Shown here: positions 15,302-24,128 of the stretch, piece after piece
Layout: each line of letters opens with the position of its first letter
Numbering within the stretch: position 1 is the stretch's first letter
NCBI GenBank assembly: GCA_009786715.1
Contig: WQRN01000007.1
Coordinates: forward strand, 1-35,744
Source of the DNA: Treponema sp.
GTDB taxonomy: Bacteria > Spirochaetota > Spirochaetia > Treponematales > Breznakiellaceae
Length of the DNA: 35,744 bases
Reading direction: 5' to 3'
Notes under the pieces: model-generated
Database searches by the model: none
What the model saw: the letters and a program-made list of their open reading frames with translations, nothing else
Told to the model about the DNA's origin: nothing
Program-made: the position numbers and the translations under genes

Positions 15302-15334
15302 TTGCCATACGTTGCGTTTAAGGAGTATTTAATA

Positions 15335-17434
15335 ATGAGTATTGATACAGGCTCGGACAGTATCCGAAAAATGCGAAACATCGGAATCAGCGCTCACATC
15401 GATTCGGGAAAAACTACCCTGTCTGAACGGATTCTGTTTTACAGCAAAAAAATCCACGCCATTCACGAAGTCCGCGGGAAGGACGGCGTTGGCGCGACTA
15501 TGGATCATATGGAACTTGAAAGGGAGCGCGGCATCACGATTCAATCGGCAGCGACGCAGGTTACATGGAAAGACCATACCATCAATGTAATTGATACGCC
15601 GGGACACGTTGATTTTACCATTGAGGTTGAAAGATCGCTGCGTGTGCTTGACGGCGCGATTCTTGTTCTTTGCGCGGTCGGCGGCGTTCAGTCGCAGTCA
15701 ATTACGGTTGACCGCCAGTTGAAACGCTACAATGTTCCGCGCATTGCGTTTGTCAACAAGTGCGATCGCACGGGCGCGAATCCTTTTAAGGTGCGGCTTC
15801 AGTTACGCGAAAAGCTTGGTCTTAATGCGGTGATGATTCAAATCCCCATCGGGCTTGAGGATAAACTTGAAGGCGTTGTGGATCTTATCACCATGAAGGC
15901 GGTTTATTTTGACGGCGATCAGGGCGAAACAATCCGCCATGCGGAAATTCCTTCGCACTTAAAAACCGACGCGGAAAAATACCGCGAAGAAATGTTAGAC
16001 GAACTTTCTATGTTCTCTGATGAACTTGCGGAAAAAATTCTTGAAGGCAATGCAATCCCCGAAGACATGATTCACTCCGCGATTCGCAAGGGGACTCTTG
16101 CGGAGAAGTTTGTGCCTGTTATGCTTGGTTCCGCTTACAAGTTCAAAGGGATTCAGCCTTTGCTTGACGGCGTAATGCATTATCTTCCGAATCCGACCGA
16201 AGTTAAAAATTTCGCCCTCGATCTTGATAACAACGAAGAAAAAATCGAGCTTAGCGCGGACGAAAAAAGCCCGACTGTCGCGCTTGGTTTTAAACTTGAA
16301 GACGGCCAATACGGACAGTTAACTTATGTCCGCATCTATCAAGGCAAATTAAAAAAAGGCGACGAGCTTCAAAACACAAGGGCAAGAAGAAAATTTAAAA
16401 TCGGGCGTTTGGTGCGCATGCACGCTGATAGTATGGAAGATATTAACGAAGGCGCGCCGGGTGACATCGTCGCTCTTTTTGGAATTGAGTGCGCGAGCGG
16501 CGACACATTCTGCGGAGGCAGCCTTAATTACGCAATGACGTCAATGTTTGTTCCCTCTCCGGTAATTTCTCTTGCCGTTACGCCGAAAGATAAAAAAAGC
16601 GCTGACCAGATGGGAAAAGCGTTGAATCGTTTTACAAAAGAAGATCCCACTTTCCAGACTTATGTTGATCCTGAATCGAACCAGACAATCGTAAAAGGAA
16701 TGGGAGAACTTCATCTTGAAGTTTACATTGAGCGTATGCGCCGCGAGTATAAATGCGAAGTAGAGACTGGAATGCCGCAGGTTGCGTACCGCGAAACAAT
16801 AACGCAAAAAGCGGAGTTCAATTACACTCACAAAAAGCAGACCGGCGGCGCGGGACAATTCGGGCGCGTAGCAGGTTACATGGAACCGTGGACGGACGGC
16901 GATTACGAATTTGTAGACATGATCAAGGGCGGAACAATCCCCACTGAGTATGTGCCTAGCTGCGATAAAGGATTTAAAGAAGCGGTTAAAAAAGGCAGTT
17001 TGATTGGATTCCCAATCGTAAACATTCGTTGTTTGATCAACGACGGCCAGAGCCATCCTGTAGATTCATCTGACATCGCGTTCCAGCAGGCTGCTATCGG
17101 CGCATTCCGCGAAGCGTATAACAAGGCAAAGCCGTGCATTCTTGAACCAATCATGAAGGTATCGGTAGAAGGCCCGACGGAATTTCAAGGAAATATTTTC
17201 GGCTCGATCAATCAAAGGCGCGGCATAATCATCTCTTCTATCGAAGACGGTCATTTTTCGCGCGTTGAAGCCGAAGTTCCGTTAAGCGAGATGTTCGGTT
17301 ATTCCACCGCGCTTCGCTCTCTTACCCAGGGTAAAGCGGAGTTCACAATGGAATTTGAAAAATACGCAAAAGTGCCGCAGAGTATTTCTGAAGCGCTTAT
17401 CGGCGAAGCGGAGAAAAAACGGCGCGCACGGTAG
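15335..17434 (+). CDS. fusA: Elongation factor G, spirochaete/mitochondrial EF-G1-like subfamily
   Basis: 699 residues from ATG 15335; AAGGAG decides this start. GTPase motifs: AHIDSGKT (G1, residues 20-27), RGITIQSAA (G2), DTPGHVDF (G3), NKCD (G4). Domains II-V follow, with [14 protein letters not shown], the domain IV tip region [10 protein letters not shown] and the C-terminal EF-G domain V. The opening [20 protein letters not shown] and [31 protein letters not shown] match mitochondrial EF-G1 closely (AHID-S-GKT where bacterial EF-G1 has AHID-A-GKT). This marks the spdEFG1 group, which acts as the translocase. Standard translation role is likely; a second EF-G would be expected elsewhere. 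Confidence 0.93.
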   Translation: MSIDTGSDSIRKMRNIGISAHIDSGKTTLSERILFYSKKIHAIHEVRGKDGVGATMDHMELERERGITIQSAATQVTWKDHTINVIDTPGHVDFTIEVERSLRVLDGAILVLCAVGGVQSQSITVDRQLKRYNVPRIAFVNKCDRTGANPFKVRLQLREKLGLNAVMIQIPIGLEDKLEGVVDLITMKAVYFDGDQGETIRHAEIPSHLKTDAEKYREEMLDELSMFSDELAEKILEGNAIPEDMIHSAIRKGTLAEKFVPVMLGSAYKFKGIQPLLDGVMHYLPNPTEVKNFALDLDNNEEKIELSADEKSPTVALGFKLEDGQYGQLTYVRIYQGKLKKGDELQNTRARRKFKIGRLVRMHADSMEDINEGAPGDIVALFGIECASGDTFCGGSLNYAMTSMFVPSPVISLAVTPKDKKSADQMGKALNRFTKEDPTFQTYVDPESNQTIVKGMGELHLEVYIERMRREYKCEVETGMPQVAYRETITQKAEFNYTHKKQTGGAGQFGRVAGYMEPWTDGDYEFVDMIKGGTIPTEYVPSCDKGFKEAVKKGSLIGFPIVNIRCLINDGQSHPVDSSDIAFQQAAIGAFREAYNKAKPCILEPIMKVSVEGPTEFQGNIFGSINQRRGIIISSIEDGHFSRVEAEVPLSEMFGYSTALRSLTQGKAEFTMEFEKYAKVPQSISEALIGEAEKKRRAR

Positions 17435-17474
17435 CATCAAGCGGCAGCTGTAATGTAAATGAAGGAGTGATAAA

Positions 17475-18182
17475 ATGGTTTTAAATGAGTTAATACAGAG
17501 AAGTCCGATTCGTATTTTTGAACAATCGATTCACGGCGGGTTAAAAGCCGGAGAAATCGGTGTTATCGCTTCACCTAACGGAGTGGGAAAAACATCGGTG
17601 CTTGTGCAGCTTGCTCTTGATAAACTGCTTCAAGGGAAAAAGGTTATTCACGTTTCTTTTAATCAGCACATTCAATATGTTCCTGTGTGGTACGAAGATA
17701 TTTTCAACGAATTTATAAATAAAAAAAATCTTGAGAACGCGGCGGAAATTAAAAACGATCTTGTAAAAAACCGCGTATTAATGAGTTTTAACCAGGACGG
17801 AGTTACAAAAGATCAGGTTATCAGAAGTTTAAGGGCGATGATTTTAGACGGCGGTTTTAAAGCCGACGCGATAATTATTGACGGTCTCGATTTTTCACGC
17901 GCAGACAAAGACAGGATTGCCGCCGTTAAAAATTTCGCGATTGAACTGGGTCTAAGCGTTTGGTATTCATGTTCTATAAGTGATAGTGACGCGAATCAAT
18001 ATGATAAGGAAAATATTCCCTTGGTGCTCGGCGATTTTGTTGAAGATATTGATATCGTGATCGTCTTGCAGCCAAAATCCGACCATGTTGAATTATCAAT
18101 CTCGAAAGACAGGAATTCGCTTATTTCCAAGTCTATGGCGATGAAACTGGATCCAAAAACGCTTTTAATATTAGAAGCGTAG
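17475..18182 (+). CDS. RecA/KaiC-like P-loop ATPase
   Basis: 235 residues, a single RecA-fold domain. Walker A at ASPNGVGKTS, Walker B at DAIIIDGLDF, and a later YSCSISDSD near the sensor position. The opening IFEQSIHGGLKAGEIGVIASPNGVGKTSVLVQLALDKLLQGKKVIHVSFNQ resembles KaiC- and DnaB-like modules, but there is no DNA-binding or circadian domain. I do not know a specific function. GAAGGAGTGATAAA precedes the ATG, 40 bp after fusA, so it may share that transcript. Confidence 0.7.
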   Translation: MVLNELIQRSPIRIFEQSIHGGLKAGEIGVIASPNGVGKTSVLVQLALDKLLQGKKVIHVSFNQHIQYVPVWYEDIFNEFINKKNLENAAEIKNDLVKNRVLMSFNQDGVTKDQVIRSLRAMILDGGFKADAIIIDGLDFSRADKDRIAAVKNFAIELGLSVWYSCSISDSDANQYDKENIPLVLGDFVEDIDIVIVLQPKSDHVELSISKDRNSLISKSMAMKLDPKTLLILEA

Positions 18183-18198
18183 GAAAAATAAGTTTTAG

Positions 18199-18204
18199 TA
18201 TAAT
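18199..18204 (+). promoter_or_regulatory. -10 box for the GH5 gene
   Basis: Perfect TATAAT at 18199-18204, followed by AGGAGG (18206-18211) 5 nt before the ATG. No clear -35, and the normal start distance would cut into the ribosome-binding site, so it is uncertain. Confidence 0.25.
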
Positions 18205-18216
18205 TAGGAGGCCGTT

Positions 18217-19467
18217 ATGTTGTTTGTAGAAAGTTGGAAGAAGTTTTTCTTTATCACAATTGTATTAATAATTGGTTTCGCGTTATTTGCCTGTAATGGT
18301 ACGCCTGATAATACGATAAATATTAATAATTTACCTGCTCTGCGTACTGATGTAATTTCACCGGGACATCAATCGCCTGAATTATGGGATGGTACGACGG
18401 CAACCGCTCTTGTCGGTAATATAAAACTTGGCTGGAATCTGGGTAATACTTTTGACGCTCATGGCAATGATAATGGTTTTACATGGCTTGGCGGCGGCGT
18501 TTACGCAAACACATCTGTCACTGATATGGAAAAAGCATGGGTCAACAGCATTACAACAAAAGCGAATATTACCGCGTTAAAAAACGCGGGATTTAACGCA
18601 ATCAGAATACCGGTTACATGGTATAAAGCGCTTGATAGCGATTATATTATACGCGAAGACTGGTTAAAACGAATAACAGAAGTTGTAAATTGGGCTGAAG
18701 AAAATGACATGTACATTATTATTAATACTCATCACGATGAGAAAATATTTAAATTCACAAGCGCCGAAATTGAAAATTCGCTGATAATATTCAAAAGAGT
18801 ATGGACGCAGATTGCGACACAATTTCAAAATTACAATGAGAAACTTATTTTTGAAGGGTTAAATGAACCAAGAACAAAAGGCAGTAACGATGAATGGAAT
18901 GGGGGTACTTCTTCAGAGCGCGCAAATTTAAACAGATATTATCAGGTTTTTGTCGATACAGTAAGAGCGATCGGCGGTAATAACAGCAAACGATTCTTGA
19001 TGGTAACCACGTATGCCGCGTCCGCAGGGCAGACAGCTGTAGACGGACTTGTTCTTCCGAACGATACAACGGCTAAATCTCTTATTGTTTCCATACATGC
19101 CTATACTCCGTATAATTTCGCGCTGAATACGAACAGCACATTTAATACATGGAGTTCGAGTAATTCATCAGATACTTATGCGATTGTCAATGCGCTGTCT
19201 CCCGCTCACGCCAAGTTCGTTTCAAAAGGAATCCCTGTTATAATGGGTGAATTCGGCGCAATGAATAAAAATAATGACGCCGCAAGAGAAGCATGGGCTG
19301 AGTATTATGTGCAGCAAGCCAGAAACAGGCAGATGCCCTGCTTCTGGTGGGATAACGCAAGCACCTCCGGAAGCGGAGAATTATTTGGTTTACTTAACAG
19401 AAGCACAAACGCTATTGTATACCCGCAGGTAATGGCAGGCTTAAAAAGAGGAGCCGGGATACAGTAA
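18217..19467 (+). CDS. GH5 endoglucanase-like lipoprotein
   Basis: 416 residues. Lipoprotein signal MLFVESWKKFFFITIVLIIGFALFAC (lipid Cys26). Glycoside hydrolase family 5 barrel: LGWNLGNTFD (72-80), FNAIRIPVTW, INTHHD (His172/His173), IFEGLNEPR with acid/base Glu217, HAYTPYNF, VIMGEFGA with nucleophile Glu345, and CFWWDN, a sugar-stacking Trp region. All catalytic residues are present, so it is probably an active beta-1,4-glucan hydrolase attached to the membrane; no carbohydrate-binding module. It fits life in a plant-fed gut. Its last 27 nt overlap the convergent yggU gene. Confidence 0.92.
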   Translation: MLFVESWKKFFFITIVLIIGFALFACNGTPDNTININNLPALRTDVISPGHQSPELWDGTTATALVGNIKLGWNLGNTFDAHGNDNGFTWLGGGVYANTSVTDMEKAWVNSITTKANITALKNAGFNAIRIPVTWYKALDSDYIIREDWLKRITEVVNWAEENDMYIIINTHHDEKIFKFTSAEIENSLIIFKRVWTQIATQFQNYNEKLIFEGLNEPRTKGSNDEWNGGTSSERANLNRYYQVFVDTVRAIGGNNSKRFLMVTTYAASAGQTAVDGLVLPNDTTAKSLIVSIHAYTPYNFALNTNSTFNTWSSSNSSDTYAIVNALSPAHAKFVSKGIPVIMGEFGAMNKNNDAAREAWAEYYVQQARNRQMPCFWWDNASTSGSGELFGLLNRSTNAIVYPQVMAGLKRGAGIQ

Positions 19468-19758
19468 CTCGGCGATCTCTGCGCCTTCGCGGCTTTGCGA
19501 GAGTTCTTTTGGAATAGTAATTGTTTTCAACTTTGATTTCTCACCTTTAATAACAACGACATCTCGTTTTGCGCAGCCGAGTTTTTTTGCTAAAAATTCG
19601 CAGAGGCATGCGTTGGCTTTGCCGTCTTGCGGCGGAGCGGCAATGCGTACGCATAGGCGGTTGTCTCTTATTCCTGTTATTTCGTTTTTCGACGCGCCGG
19701 GGAACGCCTTAATCTCAATGTGAATGGAATCTTTTTCGACGCTATACCAGTTTACCAT
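19441..19758 (-). CDS. YggU/DUF167 family protein
   Basis: 105 residues, complete DUF167: IEIKAFPGASKNEITGI, LCVRIAAPPQDGKANACLCEFLAKKLG (hallmark PPxxGKAN) and VVVIKGEKSKLKTITI. Small conserved alpha/beta fold of unknown biochemical role. It lies 14 bp after uvrB on the same strand, so likely cotranscribed. Its 3' end overlaps the GH5 gene end to end. Confidence 0.88.
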   Translation of the reverse strand: MVNWYSVEKDSIHIEIKAFPGASKNEITGIRDNRLCVRIAAPPQDGKANACLCEFLAKKLGCAKRDVVVIKGEKSKLKTITIPKELSQSREGAEIAELLYPGSSF

Positions 19759-19772
19759 GTTTCAATACGCTT

Positions 19773-21761
19773 TTATAGAACCCCTTCTTTGATTCGCGCG
19801 ATTTCGTCTCTAATCGCTGCTGCCTGCTCGAACTCAAGATTTTTCGCGTGTTCAAGCATTTCGTTTTCAAGCGCTTTGATTAACTGTTTGCGCTGCGCAG
19901 GGATTAAAACATTGTAGGATTTTTTCAGCACTTCAATGCTTGCCGCCGCTGCGTCATCTGCTTCTTCAATGTGGCGGGTAAGAATTTCAGCGATTGCTTT
20001 TTTAACTGTCTCGGGAGTGATGCCGTGTTTTTTGTTGTATTCAATTTGAATTTCGCGGCGGCGGTTGGTTTCGGCGATCGCTTTGTCCATCGCGTCGCTC
20101 ATGCGGTCGGCGTACATGATCACTTTTCCTGCGGCATTACGCGCGGCGCGGCCGATTATCTGCACTAAACTTGTAAGCGATCGCAGAAAGCCGATTTTAT
20201 CCGCGTCAAGAATTGCGATGAATGAAACTTCGGGAAGGTCGATGCCTTCGCGTAACAGATTGATTCCAACAAGTATGTCAAATTCACCCTGGCGAAGCTG
20301 TGTTAAAATTTCCACACGCTCAATTGTTTCTACTTCGCTGTGAATGTAGCGTACTTTTAAACCAAGACCGGAAAGGTAATCGGTAAGGTCTTCCGCCATT
20401 TTTTTGGTAAGCGTAAGGATAAGGGATCTTTCTCCGGCTTTAATGCGTTTCTGCACTTCGCTGTAAATGTCTTCCATTTGACCTTCGCTTGGACGCACTT
20501 CAATTTCCGGGTCCAGAAGGCCTGTTGGACGAATCAACTGCTGGACAACACGCGCGGACTGTTCAATCTCTGTCTTTCCTGGTGTGGCGGAAACAAAAAC
20601 TGTTTTATCAAGACGCTCCGCAAATTCATCGTAGCGTAACGGGCGGTTATCAAGAGCGCAGGGCAGGCGGAAGCCGTAATCAACAAGGCTTTGCTTGCGG
20701 CTGCGATCACCTGCGTACATTGCGCCTAACTGCGGTAGGGTAACGTGGCTTTCGTCGATGAATGTAAGGTGTTTTTTTGGAAGATAGTCGACCAGTGTGT
20801 CGGGAGATTCACCGGGTTTTCGTCCTGCCATAATCGCGGAATAATTTTCGATACCGGGACAGTATCCCATTTCAGTCAGCATTTCGATGTCATATTCAAC
20901 GCGTGTTTTTAAACGCTCGGCTTCCATTATTTTTCCGTTTTCCTGAAAATATTCAAGACGGTCTTTCAGTTCCTGCCTGATTGAACCCATCGCGTTTTCT
21001 ATCATGCTTCCCGGTATTACGAATTGTTTCGCCGGGTAAATTAACGCTCGATCAAGTTCTTCCAGCATTTCACCTGACACGGGATTAAAACGGCGGATAC
21101 GTTCAACCTTATCCCAGTCAAGATCGACTCGGTACGCTTCTTCCATGTATGCAGGATATATTTCCAGAGTGTCGCCGCGTCTGCGGAAACGTCCGCGTTC
21201 AAGGACGGCGTCGTTGCGTTCGTATTGCAGTTCAACAAGGCGGCGGATAAGAGAATCAACATCCACTGTTTCGCCTTTTGAAAAAGTGGCTGTCATTTTT
21301 CTGTATACGTCAGGCGTTACCATGCCGTAGATGCAGGAGACGGTTGCCACAATGATTACATCTTCGCGTTCCATCATGCTTCTCGCCGCGGAGAGCCTCA
21401 TGCGTTCAATTTCATCGTTAATGGAAGCGTCTTTTTCAATGTACAAATCGCGGCTTGCGACATACGCTTCCGGCTGATAATAGTCGTAGTAGGAAACAAA
21501 ATATTCCACCGCGTTATTCGGAAAAAAACCTTTAAACTCGCGGTAGAGCTGAGCCGCTAATGTTTTGTTGTGGCTGACAATCAGCGTAGGCATTTGCACT
21601 GCTTCGATGAGTTTCGCCATTGTAAATGTTTTACCGGAACCTGTAACGCCCTGCAGTGTCTGATATTTATCCCCAGTTTTAATACCGTCTGCGAGAGCCG
21701 CAATCGCTTCCCCCTGATCGCCCGCAGGTTTAAACGGAGATACAACTTCAAATTTTCTCAT
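19773..21761 (-). CDS. uvrB: Excinuclease ABC subunit B
   Basis: 662 residues, full length. Walker A GVTGSGKTFT near residue 40, DNA-gripping beta-hairpin YYDYYQPEAYVASRD, TFIDESHVTLPQ (DEAD-like), FVSATPG, helicase motifs LREGIDLPEVS and QIIGRAARN, and a C-terminal UVR domain (ALENEMLEHAKNLEFEQAAAIRDEI) that binds UvrC. It verifies damage in nucleotide excision repair after loading by UvrA. No Shine-Dalgarno sequence; a consensus promoter ends 9 nt before the ATG, leaving a leader of about 3 nt. Confidence 0.97.
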   Translation of the reverse strand: MRKFEVVSPFKPAGDQGEAIAALADGIKTGDKYQTLQGVTGSGKTFTMAKLIEAVQMPTLIVSHNKTLAAQLYREFKGFFPNNAVEYFVSYYDYYQPEAYVASRDLYIEKDASINDEIERMRLSAARSMMEREDVIIVATVSCIYGMVTPDVYRKMTATFSKGETVDVDSLIRRLVELQYERNDAVLERGRFRRRGDTLEIYPAYMEEAYRVDLDWDKVERIRRFNPVSGEMLEELDRALIYPAKQFVIPGSMIENAMGSIRQELKDRLEYFQENGKIMEAERLKTRVEYDIEMLTEMGYCPGIENYSAIMAGRKPGESPDTLVDYLPKKHLTFIDESHVTLPQLGAMYAGDRSRKQSLVDYGFRLPCALDNRPLRYDEFAERLDKTVFVSATPGKTEIEQSARVVQQLIRPTGLLDPEIEVRPSEGQMEDIYSEVQKRIKAGERSLILTLTKKMAEDLTDYLSGLGLKVRYIHSEVETIERVEILTQLRQGEFDILVGINLLREGIDLPEVSFIAILDADKIGFLRSLTSLVQIIGRAARNAAGKVIMYADRMSDAMDKAIAETNRRREIQIEYNKKHGITPETVKKAIAEILTRHIEEADDAAAASIEVLKKSYNVLIPAQRKQLIKALENEMLEHAKNLEFEQAAAIRDEIARIKEGVL

Positions 21762-21770
21762 TTAATAATT

Positions 21771-21799
21771 ACTATATTAAGGTATAGTAGTCTTGTCAA
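21771..21799 (-). promoter_or_regulatory. Promoter of uvrB-yggU, near-leaderless
   Basis: Perfect TTGACA (plus 21794-21799), 17-nt spacer, TATAGT (21771-21776); start expected at about 21764, with ATG at 21761. No LexA-like box recognised, though spirochaete SOS boxes are not something I can exclude by eye. Confidence 0.7.
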
Positions 21800-21841
21800 T
21801 ATACTTATGATAATTGTAGAATGTTAAAAGGAGATCAAACT

Positions 21842-21979
21842 ATGCCGGATAAAAATAAAGATTGTAAATGTACATATCCTTGCAGCCGTCATGGCGACTG
21901 CAAGGCCTGCGAAGAATATCACCGTAAGGATGGATCCCGAACAAATTGCGGCAAAAATCCGTCAAAAGAAAAACGCTAG
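21842..21979 (+). CDS. DUF6485-like small Cys-rich protein
   Basis: 45 residues: MPDKNKDCKCTYPCSRHGDC then KACEEYHRKDG and a basic tail. Six of its seven Cys, with His and Tyr, form the pattern C-x-C-x3-C-x5-C-x2-C-x4-HR that I associate with the DUF6485 family of tiny, probably metal-binding proteins in anaerobes. AAAAGGAG lies 8 nt before the ATG, so it is a real gene. It is divergent from uvrB, with promoter elements that overlap (TTGTCA 21793-21798, 18 nt, TAGAAT 21817-21822). Function unknown. Confidence 0.75.
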   Translation: MPDKNKDCKCTYPCSRHGDCKACEEYHRKDGSRTNCGKNPSKEKR

Positions 21980-22017
21980 TTGACGCAATGGTACCGGATG
22001 CCAAAATTTCTTACTCT

Positions 22018-23049
22018 TCACACCGCAATCTTCGCCGTCTTTCCGCATGATACGCAGCTAAAGCAGCGGGCACATTCACCCTTTACCAACCCGGAAGTAT
22101 CAACATTATAGCCGCTTCGCTTGATAAGTACGGAGCCGCAGATTTTACAAACAGTGTTGTTGTTAAAGCTGGAATTTCCGGCGTAGACATAGGTAAGTAT
22201 TTTTCCGGCGTTTTTTGCGGCGTTTGCTAAAAAGTTTTGGTCTGTCGGCGGAGCGTTCCACCGGTAATCCGGGTGATACGCGGAAAGATGCCAGGGGATG
22301 TCTTTGTCTACAGAAGCGATAAATTCCGCGGCATCGGTTAATTCGCTGTTTGAATCGTTAAGGTCAGGCACCACTAAGGTTGTTACCTCTGTATGGACAT
22401 TCATTTTTTTACAAAGCCGGATAAAATCCAAAACTGTTTGTAAGTCGCCGCCGAGGATTTTCTTGTAAGTATCCGGGGAATAACTTTTTAAATCGACATT
22501 TGCGGCGTCTGTTAATTTCAATATTACGGCGGCGGCGTTTGCGTTGATGCAGCCGTTTGTTACAAGCACATTCGCGATGCCGTGTTTGCGGGCAAGCGCC
22601 ATGCAGTCGAGGATGTATTCAGCGTGAACCAAAGGTTCTGAATATGTATAGGCAATGGACGGTGAATCTTCTCTCAGCGCGGCGGAAATTATTTCACCGG
22701 GCTGCATCCATTTTCCGGGGACATCCGTATTTTGCGATATATGCCAGTTCTGACAGAACGGGCAGCGCAGATTGCAGCCCGCGAAACCAAGCGAGAGAAT
22801 TTTAGAGCCGGGTTTAAAATGGTACAGAGGTTTTTTTTCTATCGGATCCAGCGCAAGAGCGGTTATAAATCCGTAAAAAGGGATAATTCCCTTTCCGCTC
22901 TTGTTGCCTCTTACGCCGCATATTCCAAAGCCGCCGCTTTTAATTTCGCATTTGCCGGGGCAAAGATCGCAGCGTATGTTTTCTTCCGATGATTCTGTCA
23001 GAAAAAGAGGGGTGCGTATAAACTGGGAAAATGCCGATGCTTCCGTCAT
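22018..23049 (-). CDS. amrS: AmrS-type radical SAM enzyme (AmmeMemoRadiSam family)
   Basis: 343 residues. IRCDLCPGKCEIKSGGFGICGVRGN N-terminal Cys cluster, radical SAM cluster GCNLRCPFCQNWHIS (CxxxCxxC), and PFL-activase-like body with LVTNGCINANAA and VDLKSYS. A C-terminal zinc-ribbon-like tail (CKICGSVLIKRSG, CARCFSCVSCGKTA) is present. In many genomes it is fused or adjacent to AMMECR1 and Memo proteins; neither is here. The reaction is not established. The start ATG overlaps the upstream stop (ATGA), so the pair is translationally coupled. Confidence 0.88.
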   Translation of the reverse strand: MTEASAFSQFIRTPLFLTESSEENIRCDLCPGKCEIKSGGFGICGVRGNKSGKGIIPFYGFITALALDPIEKKPLYHFKPGSKILSLGFAGCNLRCPFCQNWHISQNTDVPGKWMQPGEIISAALREDSPSIAYTYSEPLVHAEYILDCMALARKHGIANVLVTNGCINANAAAVILKLTDAANVDLKSYSPDTYKKILGGDLQTVLDFIRLCKKMNVHTEVTTLVVPDLNDSNSELTDAAEFIASVDKDIPWHLSAYHPDYRWNAPPTDQNFLANAAKNAGKILTYVYAGNSSFNNNTVCKICGSVLIKRSGYNVDTSGLVKGECARCFSCVSCGKTAKIAV

Positions 23050-23348
23050 TGGACCTCGAACGGTTCAAGTTTTACTCCGACCGACCCGCGTTTTATCCAG
23101 AGTTTTACAAGCGGTACGCCTTCGCCTGCTTCGGTTACAGCGGACGGGAGTTCATCCGCATATAAAATATCTTCAAGATTGAATTCCAATACTGCAGGTT
23201 CATCTCCAAGCGGATCGTTTACAAGAATAAGTTTGGTTTTATCAGACGGATGCGTTCTTGGGCAGCCTTCAAACGGAACGCCGTCTTTTGGGTGTCCTTT
23301 TGAATATTTTGTGATGCCGTTCAACGGTAATAATTCAAGATAGTTCAT
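23046..23348 (-). CDS. Unrecognised small protein coupled to the radical SAM gene
   Basis: 100 residues, soluble, rich in Pro, Leu and acidic residues, no signal peptide or membrane segment. Notable: GITKYSKGHPKDGVPFEGCPRTHPSD near the N-terminus, then LEFNLEDILYADELPSAV and a basic C-terminal strand. I do not recognise the family. AAGGAGG is 13 nt upstream, which is long. The ATGA overlap with the radical SAM gene argues for joint function, perhaps as its substrate or partner (inference). Confidence 0.65.
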   Translation of the reverse strand: MNYLELLPLNGITKYSKGHPKDGVPFEGCPRTHPSDKTKLILVNDPLGDEPAVLEFNLEDILYADELPSAVTEAGEGVPLVKLWIKRGSVGVKLEPFEVQ

Positions 23349-23374
23349 GTTTTAAAATATTCCTCCTTATGTAT

Positions 23375-23403
23375 ATAATAAATCAATAAACATTGATAAA
23401 CAA
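23375..23403 (-). promoter_or_regulatory. Promoter of the 23046-amrS operon
   Basis: TTGTTT (plus 23398-23403), 17-nt spacer, TATTAT (23375-23380); start near 23368. Its -35 touches that of the divergent nudC promoter. Confidence 0.4.
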
Positions 23404-23421
23404 TAATAATTTTAATATGAT
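23393..23421 (+). promoter_or_regulatory. Promoter of nudC that fixes its start codon
   Basis: TTGATA (23393-23398), 17-nt spacer, TATGAT (23416-23421). The first ATG (23425) is only 4 nt past the -10, too near to be transcribed. The second ATG (23428) is the seventh nucleotide, the expected start. So translation most likely begins at 23428 on a leaderless mRNA. Confidence 0.6.
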
Positions 23422-23427
23422 TAAATG

Positions 23428-24123
23428 ATGGATAAAAGAGCGTTTCAAAATTTAGAAGAATCTCTATTATCACCTGTTGATTTCTCAGATTCTCATGTTA
23501 AAGAAGTCCGTCAGCTTTTGGCGGAATACAGCGTTGAAGGACGCGGTATCGAAGGTCTTGAGCGTCTTAAAGACTTAGGCGGTATTTTACGCGCCTGCCA
23601 CATTGCCCAATGGAAGCGCGATTCGCGTTTTTGCGGGTCATGCGGCGCGTTGAACGATGACGCTCCGTTTTGCTGCGATAACAATCTGCAGACGCATCGA
23701 ATCTGCCACAAGTGCGGAAGGATGGAGTTTCCGCGGATTTGTCCGGCTGTTATTGTTCTTATTACCGATGCCGATAACCGGATACTGCTTGCGCATAACA
23801 AAAGATTCAAAGAGAGCGTTTACAGCCATATTTCCGGTTTTACCGAAGCGGGCGAAACGCTGGAAGAAACTGCGGCGCGGGAAATCCGCGAAGAGATAAA
23901 TATCGAAGTTAAAGATATCGAATATATTAAATCTCAGCCATGGCCGTTTCCTAATTCGCTCATGGTAGGTTTTAAAGCTCATTATTCATCGGGAACGATT
24001 AAACCTGACGGCGAAGAAATTGAGGACGCGAAGTGGTTTACAAAAGACGCTTTGCCTGAGCTTCCCGGCAACGGTTCTCTGTCGCGTTTCTTAATTAATG
24101 ACTGGCTTGCCGGTAAATTGTAA
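23428..24123 (+). CDS. nudC: NudC-type NAD(H) pyrophosphatase / mRNA decapping hydrolase
   Basis: 231 residues from the ATG at 23428. Zinc ribbon Cys69, Cys72, Cys93, Cys96. Nudix box GFTEAGETLEETAAREIREEINIE (137-160), complete for the catalytic RE-x-x-EE, with Asn in place of the usual Gly near the end. The NudC-specific SQPWPFPNSLM motif is at 169-179. It hydrolyses NADH and removes NAD caps from RNA 5' ends. A leaderless gene for a 5'-end processing enzyme is a curious pairing but may be chance. It ends 5 nt from the convergent pseudokinase gene. Confidence 0.93.
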   Translation: MDKRAFQNLEESLLSPVDFSDSHVKEVRQLLAEYSVEGRGIEGLERLKDLGGILRACHIAQWKRDSRFCGSCGALNDDAPFCCDNNLQTHRICHKCGRMEFPRICPAVIVLITDADNRILLAHNKRFKESVYSHISGFTEAGETLEETAAREIREEINIEVKDIEYIKSQPWPFPNSLMVGFKAHYSSGTIKPDGEEIEDAKWFTKDALPELPGNGSLSRFLINDWLAGKL

Positions 24124-24128
24124 TTTAA

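Larger units (their letters stand above)
15007..15334. other. AT-rich 328-bp spacer with repeats, hairpin and the fusA promoter
   Basis: No gene found. It holds a 15-bp direct repeat TATTTTGTGGAAAAC at 15067-15081 and 15237-15251 (its complement contains TTTTCCACA, one mismatch from a DnaA box); an inverted repeat TGTGTA-TTTG-TACACA (15083-15098); a long hairpin at 15150-15176; and the extended -10 promoter of fusA. Possibly regulatory for the translation gene downstream. I see no basis to call it an origin. Confidence 0.6.

Noticed and set aside
15007..15334. Replication origin suggested by DnaA-box-like repeats and nearby parAB
   Set aside because: Only two imperfect boxes, no dnaA, dnaN or gyrB nearby, and parAB lies 13 kb away.
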